Shown: piece after piece, positions 27,643 to 35,323 of the stretch
How the letters are laid out: every line of letters starts with the position of its first letter
How positions within the stretch are numbered: position 1 is the first letter of the stretch
NCBI GenBank assembly: GCA_021738345.1
Contig: JAIPCE010000007.1
Span: 1 to 42,000, forward strand
Length of the DNA stretch: 42,000 nt
DNA from: Rhodoferax sp.
Lineage (GTDB): Bacteria > Pseudomonadota > Gammaproteobacteria > Burkholderiales > Burkholderiaceae_C
Direction: 5' to 3'
The notes under the pieces: generated by a model
Told to the model about the DNA's origin: nothing
What the model saw: only the letters and a program-made list of their open reading frames with translations
The model's database searches: none
Made by a program: the position numbers and the translations under genes

Positions 27643-29181
27643 ATGCAGGCGAACGATTCATTACCGCGCGACGCGCAGCGCATCCTTGAGCTGGCGGCGG
27701 GGTCCATGTTTGGACTCTTCGCCAGCGCCAGCGAGGGCATGTTACTGGTGGATCGCCAGGCGCGTGTGGTCTGGATCAATGAGCAATACAAGCGCTTTCT
27801 GCCAGCGCTGGGGTTTGAGCGCGAGGAGGACTTTGTCGGGCATCCGGTGTCGCAGGTGGTACAAAACACCCAAATGCACCAGGTGCTTGAGACCGGCAAA
27901 CCGATTTTGATCGACCTGCTGACCAACCGGGCCGGTACCTTTTTGGTCAGTCGCATTCCATTGCGCGATGCACAGGGGCAGGTCATTGGTGCGCTGGGGA
28001 TTGTCCTGTTTGACCACGCCGAGACCAATTTGCGGCCGCTGATGGAAAAATTCTCCTTGCTGCAGCGCGACCTGGACGACGCGCGGCGTGAGTTGGCGGC
28101 GCAGCGACTGCGCCAGGGCACGCAAAGGCAGTCCAAATACACCTTTGCGAGCTTTATTGGCATGAGTCCAGCGGCGGTCGAGGTCAAGCGCCAGGCTCGC
28201 CGCGCGGCGCAGTCGTCCAGCCCGGTGCTGCTGTTGGGCGAAACCGGTACTGGCAAGGAACTTTTGGCGCACGCGGTGCATGCGGCATCCAAGCGTGCGG
28301 CCGGGCCGTTTATCAGCGTCAATATTGCGGCCGTGCCCGACACTTTGTTGGAGACGGAGTTTTTTGGTGTCGCTCCGGGTGCCTACACCGGCGCTGACCG
28401 CAAAGGGCGCGATGGCAAGTTTCGACTGGCAGATGGTGGCACCTTGTTTCTCGACGAAATCGGCGACATGCCCGTGGGGCTGCAGTCCAAGCTGTTGCGT
28501 GCGCTACAAGAAGGCGAAATAGAGCCGCTGGGGTCGAACAAGCTCATTCCCTTTGATGCCCGGGTGATCGCGGCTACGTCGCGCGACCTGCCCCGGCTGG
28601 TGCGCGAGGGCAGTTTTCGCGAAGACTTGTTTTACCGCCTCAATGTGCTGCCGATTCGCGTGCCGCCCCTGCGTGAGCGGCGCGGGGATATTGCTGCGCT
28701 CTTGGAGGCGCTGGGCGAGGATGTGGCCCTGCGCAGCGGCTTGCCACCACCTGAGCTCAGTGCCGGTGCCTTGGCCTTGCTCGAAGCGCAAAGCTGGCGT
28801 GGCAACACGCGCGAACTGCGTAACGTGCTGGAGCAGGCTGCCATGCGCAGTGACACCTCACGCATTGAGACCGAGCAAATTCAAGCCGTTTTGCGCGAGT
28901 CAGGGGTTGAAGCCTGGGAAGTCCCGGTGCCCGTCGCGGCCACCGGCGCGGTACCCAGGCAAGCTGACGCGGGCAAACTTGCCGGCGTGGCAAGCAAGCC
29001 GCCCCACGAGACCGCACACCGGCCGCTGTCTAGCCAGGTTGCCGACTTGGAACAGCAGGCCATACAAGCCACTTTGCAGGCGCACCGAGGCAACAAGGCT
29101 GCCACCGCGAAAGCGCTGGGCATTTCGAGAGCGACCTTGTATGCACGCCTTAAAATGTCTGGAAATAAGACGAATGTATAA
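27643..29181 (+). CDS. PAS-domain sigma-54-dependent transcriptional activator
   Basis: 512 residues in three parts. The N-terminal ~160 residues contain a PAS sensor (GMLLVDRQARVVWINEQYKR, then RDAQGQVIGALGIVLFD). The central AAA+ domain (~165-400) has Walker A GETGTGKELLAHAV, a GAYTGA sigma-54 contact loop (canonical GAFTGA), and Walker B TLFLDEIGDMP. The C-terminal Fis-type helix-turn-helix is in KAATAKALGISRATLYARL. The ligand of the PAS domain is unknown. Directly downstream is a strong sigma-54 promoter with candidate upstream sites, before an ABC transporter operon. That makes this the likely local activator of that operon. It follows tctA by 12 bases. Confidence 0.92.
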   Translation: MQANDSLPRDAQRILELAAGSMFGLFASASEGMLLVDRQARVVWINEQYKRFLPALGFEREEDFVGHPVSQVVQNTQMHQVLETGKPILIDLLTNRAGTFLVSRIPLRDAQGQVIGALGIVLFDHAETNLRPLMEKFSLLQRDLDDARRELAAQRLRQGTQRQSKYTFASFIGMSPAAVEVKRQARRAAQSSSPVLLLGETGTGKELLAHAVHAASKRAAGPFISVNIAAVPDTLLETEFFGVAPGAYTGADRKGRDGKFRLADGGTLFLDEIGDMPVGLQSKLLRALQEGEIEPLGSNKLIPFDARVIAATSRDLPRLVREGSFREDLFYRLNVLPIRVPPLRERRGDIAALLEALGEDVALRSGLPPPELSAGALALLEAQSWRGNTRELRNVLEQAAMRSDTSRIETEQIQAVLRESGVEAWEVPVPVAATGAVPRQADAGKLAGVASKPPHETAHRPLSSQVADLEQQAIQATLQAHRGNKAATAKALGISRATLYARLKMSGNKTNV

Positions 29182-29198
29182 AAAACATACAAATGTAT
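29175..29198. promoter_or_regulatory. Candidate activator-binding site (three alternating half-sites)
   Basis: TGTAT (29175-29179), ATACA (29187-29191) and TGTAT (29194-29198) are arranged as two overlapping inverted repeats with spacers of 7 and 2 bases. The site overlaps the stop codon of the activator gene and lies about 80 bases before the -24 element, the usual distance for sigma-54 enhancer sites. Confidence 0.5.
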
Positions 29199-29278
29199 TG
29201 TTTAATAGTCAGACGATTTTTTCGAATAACCTGCCTTTTGCAACCACCAAGCTCAATAAAATCAACGACTTACCTTTT

Positions 29279-29292
29279 GGCACGTTTCGTGC
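29279..29292 (+). promoter_or_regulatory. Sigma-54 (-24/-12) promoter of the ABC transporter operon
   Basis: TTGGCACGTTTCGTGCA contains the invariant GG (29279-29280) and GC (29291-29292) at exactly ten bases' spacing, and TGGCACG matches the consensus fully. Transcription would begin near 29304, giving a leader of about 28 bases before the ATG at 29332. Confidence 0.8.
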
Positions 29293-29331
29293 ACAATGCT
29301 TTTGATTGAGTAACAACTACTGGAGATCGCG

Positions 29332-30540
29332 ATGAAGAAATTTCAATGGGCTGCCCCGGCGGCACTGATTGCAACCGGGCTGTGCACTGCCCTGTATGGT
29401 GGAGCGGCTTTGGCCCAGTCCAAGGAAATCAAAATTGCCCACATTTACAGCAAAACGGGTCCTTTGGAGGCTTACGGCAAGCAAACTGCGGTCGGCTTCA
29501 TGATGGGTCTGGACTACGCCACCAACGGCACCATGATGGTCGCAGGCAAAAAAATTGTCGTGATCGAAAAAGACGACCAGGGCAAGCCCGACATCGGCAA
29601 GAGCTTGCTCGCCGCCTCGTACGGCGATGACAAGGTCGATCTGGCAGTTGGCCCCACGGCTTCGCCGGTAGCGTTGGCCATGTTGCCGGTCGCTGAAGAG
29701 TACAAAAAGATTTTGTTGGTCGAGCCCGCAGTGGCCGACTCCATCACGGGTGACAAGTGGAATAAATATATTTTCCGCACCGGTCGCAATTCCAGCCAAG
29801 ATGCAGCTGCCAACGCGGTTGCGCTCGACAAACCCGGCAATGTGGTGGCCACGCTGGCCAATGACAATGCGTTTGGGCGCGATGGGGTTAAGGCCTCCAA
29901 GGACTTCATTAAGCACGCCAAGATTGTTCACGAGGAATATTTGCCCGTGGGAACGACCGATTTCACCGCCGGCCTGCAACGTATTGTGGACAAGCTGAAG
30001 GACCAGCCAGGTAACAAGTTCATTTCGGTCGGCTGGTCGGGTGCACCGACTCCGTTTAGCAAAATTGCCGACATGGACCTGAAGAAGCGCTATGGCATCG
30101 AACTCGCAACCGGTGGCAATATTTTGCCCGCCATGGTGGCCTATAAGCAGTTTCCTGGCATGGAAGGCGCGCTGTACTACTACTTTGGTATTCCGAAAAA
30201 CGCCATCAACGAAGCCATGGTGGCGCGCCATTACAGCCAGTTCAAGGCACCGCCAGACTTCTTCACTGCTGGGGGCTTCTCTGCTGCCATGGCGGTGGTG
30301 ACCGCACTCAATGCCACCAAGGGTGATACCAACTCCAACACCCTGATCAAGACCATGGAAGGCATGAGCTTCGACACCCCCAAAGGCAAGATGACGTTCC
30401 GCAAGGAAGACCACCAGGCCATGCAAAGCATGTACCACTTCAAGATCAAGGTGGACCCGGCGTTTGCCTGGGGCGTGCCAGAGTTGGTGCGTGAAATCAA
30501 ACCCGAAGAGATGGCCATCCCCATCCGCAACAAGCGCTAA
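29332..30540 (+). CDS. Branched-chain-type ABC transporter periplasmic binding protein
   Basis: 402 residues with a Sec signal (ALIATGLCTALYGGAALAQS, cleavage near AQS). The mature part is a type I periplasmic-binding fold (Peripla_BP_6): IKIAHIYSKTGPLEAYGKQT at the start, VDLAVGPTASPVALAMLPV, VATLANDNAFGRDGV, and YYYFGIPKNAINEAMVARH. It is longer than typical LivJ (about 370). Homologues bind branched-chain or other amino acids, urea, short amides or aromatic acids; the ligand cannot be set from sequence. A GGAG Shine-Dalgarno is 7 bases before the ATG. It is the first gene of the sigma-54-driven operon. Confidence 0.88.
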   Translation: MKKFQWAAPAALIATGLCTALYGGAALAQSKEIKIAHIYSKTGPLEAYGKQTAVGFMMGLDYATNGTMMVAGKKIVVIEKDDQGKPDIGKSLLAASYGDDKVDLAVGPTASPVALAMLPVAEEYKKILLVEPAVADSITGDKWNKYIFRTGRNSSQDAAANAVALDKPGNVVATLANDNAFGRDGVKASKDFIKHAKIVHEEYLPVGTTDFTAGLQRIVDKLKDQPGNKFISVGWSGAPTPFSKIADMDLKKRYGIELATGGNILPAMVAYKQFPGMEGALYYYFGIPKNAINEAMVARHYSQFKAPPDFFTAGGFSAAMAVVTALNATKGDTNSNTLIKTMEGMSFDTPKGKMTFRKEDHQAMQSMYHFKIKVDPAFAWGVPELVREIKPEEMAIPIRNKR

Positions 30541-30549
30541 AGACAGCTT

Positions 30550-30582
30550 GCCTGGACTCTGCACAATTCGCAGAGCCCAGGC
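30550..30582 (+). other. Strong stem-loop after the binding-protein gene
   Basis: GCCTGG-a-CTCTGC pairs with GCAGAG-c-CCAGGC, a 12-bp stem with one mismatch and a 7-base loop, just 9 bases after the stop codon. There is no U-tract. Such structures between a binding-protein gene and its ATPase gene usually protect the upstream message or attenuate read-through, so more binding protein is made. The rest of the 151-base gap holds no gene. Confidence 0.65.
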
Positions 30583-30691
30583 ACTGCTCAGATGCTGCGC
30601 GGCACCCTCTGAGTTGTTTATCCGTACGCCACCGCTGCCCTATCGTCGGTGGGCGGGATACGCCATTTCCCCCGCGACTGGGCGAATTACT

Positions 30692-31522
30692 ATGCTTGAA
30701 ACCAAAAATCTCACGATACGCTTTGGCGGACACGTGGCGGTGAATGCTGTCAATTGCGCATTTCAGCCGGGCACGTTGACCGCCATTGTGGGCCCCAACG
30801 GGGCGGGAAAAACCACTTATTTCAACCTGATTTCGGGCCAACTCAAGGCCTCGGAAGGGCAGGTTTTTTTGAAGGGGCAGGAGCTTAGTCGCCTGAGCCC
30901 GTCGGCCCGCACCCGCGCAGGACTGGGTCGCGCGTTTCAATTGACCAATCTTTTTCCCAACCTCTCGGTACTGGAAAACGTGCGGCTGGCGGTGCAGGCC
31001 ACCCAAAGCGGTCCCCACCTGCGCGGACTCAATTTATGGAGCATCTGGAGCGACCACCGCGCGCTGACGCAGCGTGCGCATGACATTCTGGCCAGTGTGG
31101 CCATGCTGGAGAAACAGCAGCACGCGGTCGCGAGCCTACCGCATGGAGACCAGCGCAAGCTGGAGGTGGCCTTGCTCATGGCACTCGACCCCGATGTTTA
31201 TATGTTCGATGAACCTACCGCCGGCATGAGCCACGACGAAGCGCCGGTGATCCTGAATCTGATTCGCGCTCTCAAAGAGGATCGGCGTAAAACGATTTTG
31301 CTGGTGGAGCACAAGATGGATGTGGTGCGCGAACTCGCAGACCGCATCATTGTCCTGCACAACGGCGCCCTGGTGGCCGATGGACAACCCGCAGAAGTGA
31401 TTGCATCGCCGGTGGTACAGGAAGCGTACCTGGGGGTAAGCCCCAAAGATCCACCCTCAGGTGCGCCGACCGGTGCTGCCAGCCCGGGCCCTGAAAAACT
31501 GCAAGGACGGGTCGCCCCATGA
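30692..31522 (+). CDS. Branched-chain-type ABC transporter ATPase, LivG-like
   Basis: 276 residues from ATG 30692 (MLETKNLTIRFGG); the open frame upstream overlaps the hairpin and is not coding. Walker A is VGPNGAGKTTYFN, Walker B VYMFDEPTAGMS. The signature LSGGQ is replaced by LPHGDQRKLEVA, as is normal for LivG proteins. The Q-loop and H-loop (LLVEHKMD) are present. A C-terminal tail (PPSGAPTGAASPGPEK) extends past the usual end. It forms a heterodimer with the next ATPase on the cytoplasmic face. The stop overlaps the next start (ATGA). Confidence 0.92.
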   Translation: MLETKNLTIRFGGHVAVNAVNCAFQPGTLTAIVGPNGAGKTTYFNLISGQLKASEGQVFLKGQELSRLSPSARTRAGLGRAFQLTNLFPNLSVLENVRLAVQATQSGPHLRGLNLWSIWSDHRALTQRAHDILASVAMLEKQQHAVASLPHGDQRKLEVALLMALDPDVYMFDEPTAGMSHDEAPVILNLIRALKEDRRKTILLVEHKMDVVRELADRIIVLHNGALVADGQPAEVIASPVVQEAYLGVSPKDPPSGAPTGAASPGPEKLQGRVAP

Positions 31523-32244
31523 ACAAGAACCTGCTTCAACTCTCGGGCGTGCACACCCACATCGGTGCGTACCACATCCTGCATGGCGTCGACTTGGTGG
31601 TGCCGACTGGTCAACTGACAATGCTGCTCGGGCGCAATGGTGCCGGCAAAACCACCACCTTGCGCACCATCATGGGCTTGTGGCATGCATCCAAGGGCCA
31701 GGTGGTGTTTGAGGGGATAGAAATCACGGCCACCGAGACGCCTGACATTGCCAGCCTGGGCATCGCTTACGTGCCCGAAAACATGGGCATATTCGCCGAT
31801 CTGACGGTGCAGGAAAACATGCTGCTGGCGGCGCGCTCGGCAAAACGTGCGCAACACATGGACGCGCAGCGACTGCAATGGATCTTCAAACTCTTTCCGG
31901 CGGTCGAGAAATTTTGGAACCACCCTGCCGGCAAGCTCTCAGGTGGCCAAAAGCAGATGCTGGCGGTGGCGCGTGCCATCGTTGAGCCGCGCAAGTTGCT
32001 GATTGTGGATGAGCCCAGCAAGGGGCTGGCACCGGCCATTATCAACAACATGATTGATGCCTTTGCCGAACTCAAACAAACCGGCACCACGATTTTGCTG
32101 GTGGAGCAAAACATCAGCTTTGCCAAGCGCCTGGGCGACCATGTGGCGGTGATGGACAACGGCCGCATCGTCCATGCAGGGTCGATGCAAGAAATGGCAG
32201 ACAACGAAGAAATGCAACATCGCTTGCTGGGGTTGGCGATATGA
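31519..32244 (+). CDS. Branched-chain-type ABC transporter ATPase, LivF-like
   Basis: 241 residues, standard LivF length. Walker A is LGRNGAGKTTTLR, the signature is LSGGQKQMLAVAR, Walker B is LLIVDEPSKGLAP, and the H-loop LLVEQNISFA. It pairs with the LivG-like ATPase, whose gene it overlaps by 4 bases. A 37-base gap separates it from the first permease gene. Confidence 0.92.
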   Translation: MNKNLLQLSGVHTHIGAYHILHGVDLVVPTGQLTMLLGRNGAGKTTTLRTIMGLWHASKGQVVFEGIEITATETPDIASLGIAYVPENMGIFADLTVQENMLLAARSAKRAQHMDAQRLQWIFKLFPAVEKFWNHPAGKLSGGQKQMLAVARAIVEPRKLLIVDEPSKGLAPAIINNMIDAFAELKQTGTTILLVEQNISFAKRLGDHVAVMDNGRIVHAGSMQEMADNEEMQHRLLGLAI

Positions 32245-32281
32245 ACGTAGTACAAGTAGCGAAACACCTGGAAAGCATCCA

Positions 32282-33265
32282 ATGAAATATCTAGATTTCG
32301 ACTGGAAGCCGCTGGCCCTGGTGCCGGTGCTTGCCCTGCTGGTGATGCCTTTGATAGGCTCGTCATCCACCTGGCTCACGCTCACGGCGGCGGGCCTGGC
32401 CATGGGCATGATCATTTTTATCATCGCCTCGGGTCTGACCCTGGTGTTTGGTCTGATGGATGTGCTGAACTTTGGCCACGGCGTGTTTATTGCGCTGGGG
32501 GCTTTTGTGGCCACTTCGGTACTGGGGGCGATGGGCGACTGGACCCAGTCTGCCGAGCTGTGGCGCAACCTGGTGGCGGTGTTTCCGGCCATGCTGGTGG
32601 CCATGGCCGTGGCTGGTGCCGTCGGCTTGGCCTTTGAGCGCTTCATTGTGCGTCCGGTCTACGGCCAGCACCTGAAACAAATTCTGATCACCATGGGCGG
32701 CATGATCATTGGGGAAGAGCTTATCAAGGTGGTGTGGGGCCCGGCCCAGATTCCCTTGTCCATGCCCGAGGGCATGCGGGGCTCGATGTTTTTGGGCGAC
32801 GCCGCGATCGAAAAATACCGGCTTATGGCCATGGTCGTCGGTCTGGTGGTATTTGGCACGCTAGCCTGGGTGCTGAGCCGGACCAAAGTCGGACTGCTCA
32901 TCCGCGCCGGCGTGCAGGACCGATCCATGGTCGAGGCAATGGGTTACCGCATCAAGCGGCTATTTGTGGGTGTGTTTGTGGTCGGCAGTGCGCTGGCAGG
33001 CCTCGGTGGGGTGATGTGGGGTCTGTACCAGCAATCGGTGATTCCGCAAATGGGCGCACAGGTCAACGTGCTGATCTTTATTGTCATCATCATTGGTGGC
33101 CTGGGCTCCACGGGCGGTGCGCTCATCGGGGCTCTGCTGGTGGGTTTGATGGCCAACTACACCGGCTTTCTCGCGCCCAAGGTGGCCTTGTTTTCCAACA
33201 TTGCGCTGATGGTGGGCGTGCTGTTGTGGCGCCCGCAAGGCGTCTACCCGGTCACCAACCGCTAG
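32282..33265 (+). CDS. Branched-chain-type ABC transporter permease, LivH-like
   Basis: 327 residues from ATG 32282 (MKYLDFDWKPLAL), with about eight membrane segments. The family blocks are SGLTLVFGLMDVLNFGHGVF, GRVL-type RAGVQDRSMVEAMGYRI (the coupling loop to the ATPases) and IIIGGLGSTGGALIGALL. It has an extra N-terminal segment relative to E. coli LivH. The open frame upstream overlaps livF and is not used. It is followed after 10 bases by the LivM-like gene. Confidence 0.9.
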   Translation: MKYLDFDWKPLALVPVLALLVMPLIGSSSTWLTLTAAGLAMGMIIFIIASGLTLVFGLMDVLNFGHGVFIALGAFVATSVLGAMGDWTQSAELWRNLVAVFPAMLVAMAVAGAVGLAFERFIVRPVYGQHLKQILITMGGMIIGEELIKVVWGPAQIPLSMPEGMRGSMFLGDAAIEKYRLMAMVVGLVVFGTLAWVLSRTKVGLLIRAGVQDRSMVEAMGYRIKRLFVGVFVVGSALAGLGGVMWGLYQQSVIPQMGAQVNVLIFIVIIIGGLGSTGGALIGALLVGLMANYTGFLAPKVALFSNIALMVGVLLWRPQGVYPVTNR

Positions 33266-33275
33266 GAGAATTGAG

Positions 33276-34343
33276 ATGCTGTACCGAATTCTCTCGAATG
33301 ATTTACCTCGCAACCGCTGGCTGGCGGGCGTGCTGGTGTTGTTGGTGCTGGCGCTGGCGCTGACGCCGTTTATCTTTCCGGGTGTCAAGGCGCTCAATGT
33401 GGCAGCCAAGGTGCTGATCTTTGTCGTGCTGGTGGCCAGTTTCGACCTGCTGCTGGGCTATACCGGCATCGTGAGTTTTGCCCACACCATGTTTTTTGGC
33501 ATTGGTGCCTATGGTATTGCAGTGGCAAGCACCCGCATGGGGCCGACCTGGGAAGCGCTGGCCGTGGGTGTGGGGGCCTCGCTGCTGCTGTCGTTTCTGC
33601 TGGCGTGGCTGGTGGGTCTGTTTTCGCTGCGGGTACGGGCGATTTTCTTCGCCATGATCACGCTCGCCGTGGCCTCCGCGTTTTTGACCTTGGCATCGCA
33701 ACTGCATGAAATCACCGGGGGTGAAGATGGCCTGACCTTCAAGGTGCCAGAAATCCTCTCACCAAGCCACGAGTTTGCCGAGCAGCCGTTTCTGGGGGTT
33801 TCGCTCGATGGTCGACTGCTCTGCTATTACCTGCTGTTTGTGACGGCAGTGCTGCTGTTTTTGGCCATGCTGCGGATTGTCAATTCTCCGTTTGGCAGGG
33901 TATTGCAGGCGATTCGCGAAAACGAGTTTCGCGCCGAGGCCATTGGCTACCGGGTGGTGGTGTACCGCACCACCTCGGCCATTTTGTCGGCGCTATTTGC
34001 CACGTTGGCGGGTGCCATGCTGGCGATCTGGTTGCGTTACAACGGTCCCGACACCTCGCTGTCATTTGAAATCATGATGGATGTGCTGCTGATCGTGGTG
34101 ATTGGCGGCATGGGTACGCTCTACGGTGCGCTGATCGGCTCGGTCTTGTTTTTGGTGGCGCAAAGCTACCTGCAGGACCTGCTGCGCCTGGGCAGTGAGG
34201 CCGCCAGTGCCTTGCCCTGGTTGTCGGCGCTGCTGTCGCCCGACCGCTGGTTGCTGTGGCTGGGTGTGTTGTTTGTGCTGTCGGTGTACTACTTTCCCAC
34301 CGGCGTGGTGGGACGCTTGCGGGCATCGAGTCTGGGTCATTGA
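33276..34343 (+). CDS. Branched-chain-type ABC transporter permease, LivM-like
   Basis: 355 residues with about nine membrane segments. Conserved parts are LLLGYTGIVSFAHTMFFGIG at the N-terminal third, RVLQAIRENEFRAEAIGYR (coupling loop) and VIGGMGTLYGALIGSVLFL. An AGGAG Shine-Dalgarno precedes the ATG. It would complete the membrane channel with the LivH-like subunit. Confidence 0.91.
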   Translation: MLYRILSNDLPRNRWLAGVLVLLVLALALTPFIFPGVKALNVAAKVLIFVVLVASFDLLLGYTGIVSFAHTMFFGIGAYGIAVASTRMGPTWEALAVGVGASLLLSFLLAWLVGLFSLRVRAIFFAMITLAVASAFLTLASQLHEITGGEDGLTFKVPEILSPSHEFAEQPFLGVSLDGRLLCYYLLFVTAVLLFLAMLRIVNSPFGRVLQAIRENEFRAEAIGYRVVVYRTTSAILSALFATLAGAMLAIWLRYNGPDTSLSFEIMMDVLLIVVIGGMGTLYGALIGSVLFLVAQSYLQDLLRLGSEAASALPWLSALLSPDRWLLWLGVLFVLSVYYFPTGVVGRLRASSLGH

Positions 34344-34351
34344 GGTAAATC

Positions 34352-35227
34352 ATGCAATTTACATCCCACTATCTCCAGTGCGCAGGCTATGAGATTCACA
34401 CCACCCAGTGGGGCGATCCACAGGCCCCAGTGGTCATTGCCTGGCACGGCCTGGCACGGACCGGGCGCGACATGGACGAACTCGCCGCCCACCTGAGTAC
34501 CGACTACCGCGTGATCTGCCCCGACACCATTGGCCGGGGCTTAAGCCAGTGGAGTGCCCGGCCCGAGCAGGACTATTGCCTGGCGTTTTACGCGCAAATT
34601 GCCGAGGCGCTGTTTGACCAGCTGGGCATTGCACAGGCCCACTGGGTCGGCACCTCCATGGGTGGTGCCTTGGGTACCGTGTGCGCTTCGGGCCTGCTGC
34701 GCCCTTCCATGAAGTCACGCATCCGCAGCCTGGTGCTCAATGACAACGCCCCTGAATTGGCCAGTGCAGCGATTACCCGCATTCGAACCTATGCCGGCAA
34801 TCCCCCTGCCTTTGCCACTGTGGTCGAGTTGGAGGCCTTTTTCCGTCAGGCCTACCAGCCGTTTGGCTGGCTAAGTGACGCACAGTGGCGCCGCCTGACC
34901 GAAACCTCCACCCGACGTTTGCCCGACGGCCGCGTCACACCGCACTACGACCCAGCCATGGTGCATCAGTTCATTGGGTTTCCCGACGATTACCTGATTT
35001 GGGACCACTACGACGCGCTGCAGCTTCCTGTGCTGTGCCTGCGTGGTGCCAACTCAGACCTGGTGCTGCCTGCGACGGTCACCGAGATGCAGCGGCGGGG
35101 TCCTGGCATTAAGGGTCTCTTGGAAGTAGTGGAAATCCCCGGCTGCGGTCATGCTCCGGCGCTGAATGTGCCAGAGCAGCTGGAACGGGTCGCGCGCTTT
35201 ATTGCGGAGCACCCGATCGTCGATTGA
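34352..35227 (+). CDS. Alpha/beta-hydrolase fold protein
   Basis: 291 residues. The nucleophile elbow is WVGTSMGGALG (Ser in G-T-S-M-G). The oxyanion-hole region is IAWHGLARTGRD. The probable acid is the Asp in GANSDLVLP, and the catalytic His is in IPGCGHAPALN. These put it with the epoxide-hydrolase/haloperoxidase-like and meta-cleavage-hydrolase-like group; the substrate is unknown. It is the last gene of the operon, 8 bases after the LivM-like gene. That suggests it acts on the compound taken up, for example an ester or ring-cleavage product, but this is inference. Confidence 0.85.
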   Translation: MQFTSHYLQCAGYEIHTTQWGDPQAPVVIAWHGLARTGRDMDELAAHLSTDYRVICPDTIGRGLSQWSARPEQDYCLAFYAQIAEALFDQLGIAQAHWVGTSMGGALGTVCASGLLRPSMKSRIRSLVLNDNAPELASAAITRIRTYAGNPPAFATVVELEAFFRQAYQPFGWLSDAQWRRLTETSTRRLPDGRVTPHYDPAMVHQFIGFPDDYLIWDHYDALQLPVLCLRGANSDLVLPATVTEMQRRGPGIKGLLEVVEIPGCGHAPALNVPEQLERVARFIAEHPIVD

Positions 35228-35231
35228 GCAG

Positions 35232-35269
35232 CCGCCATGGCGAGCCGCGCGCGCCAGGCCCGATGGCGG
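35232..35269 (+). terminator. Stem-loop after the ABC transporter operon
   Basis: CCGCCAT (35232-35238) pairs with ATGGCGG (35263-35269) across a 24-base GC-rich loop that can fold further. It starts 4 bases after the hydrolase stop codon. There is no T-run, so termination is only possible, not shown. Confidence 0.35.
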
Positions 35270-35288
35270 TTAATGGCTGGCGAACACC

Positions 35289-35306
35289 TGCGTCAAGTTT
35301 GACGCA
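35289..35306. other. Near-perfect 18-bp palindrome between convergent genes
   Basis: TGCGTCAA-GT-TTGACGCA, 16 of 18 bases symmetric. It lies 18 bases before the end of the convergent Rpn gene. It could be a protein-binding site or a bidirectional transcript end; it has no U-tract. Confidence 0.5.
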
Positions 35307-35323
35307 TCCACGCTACGATCAAA

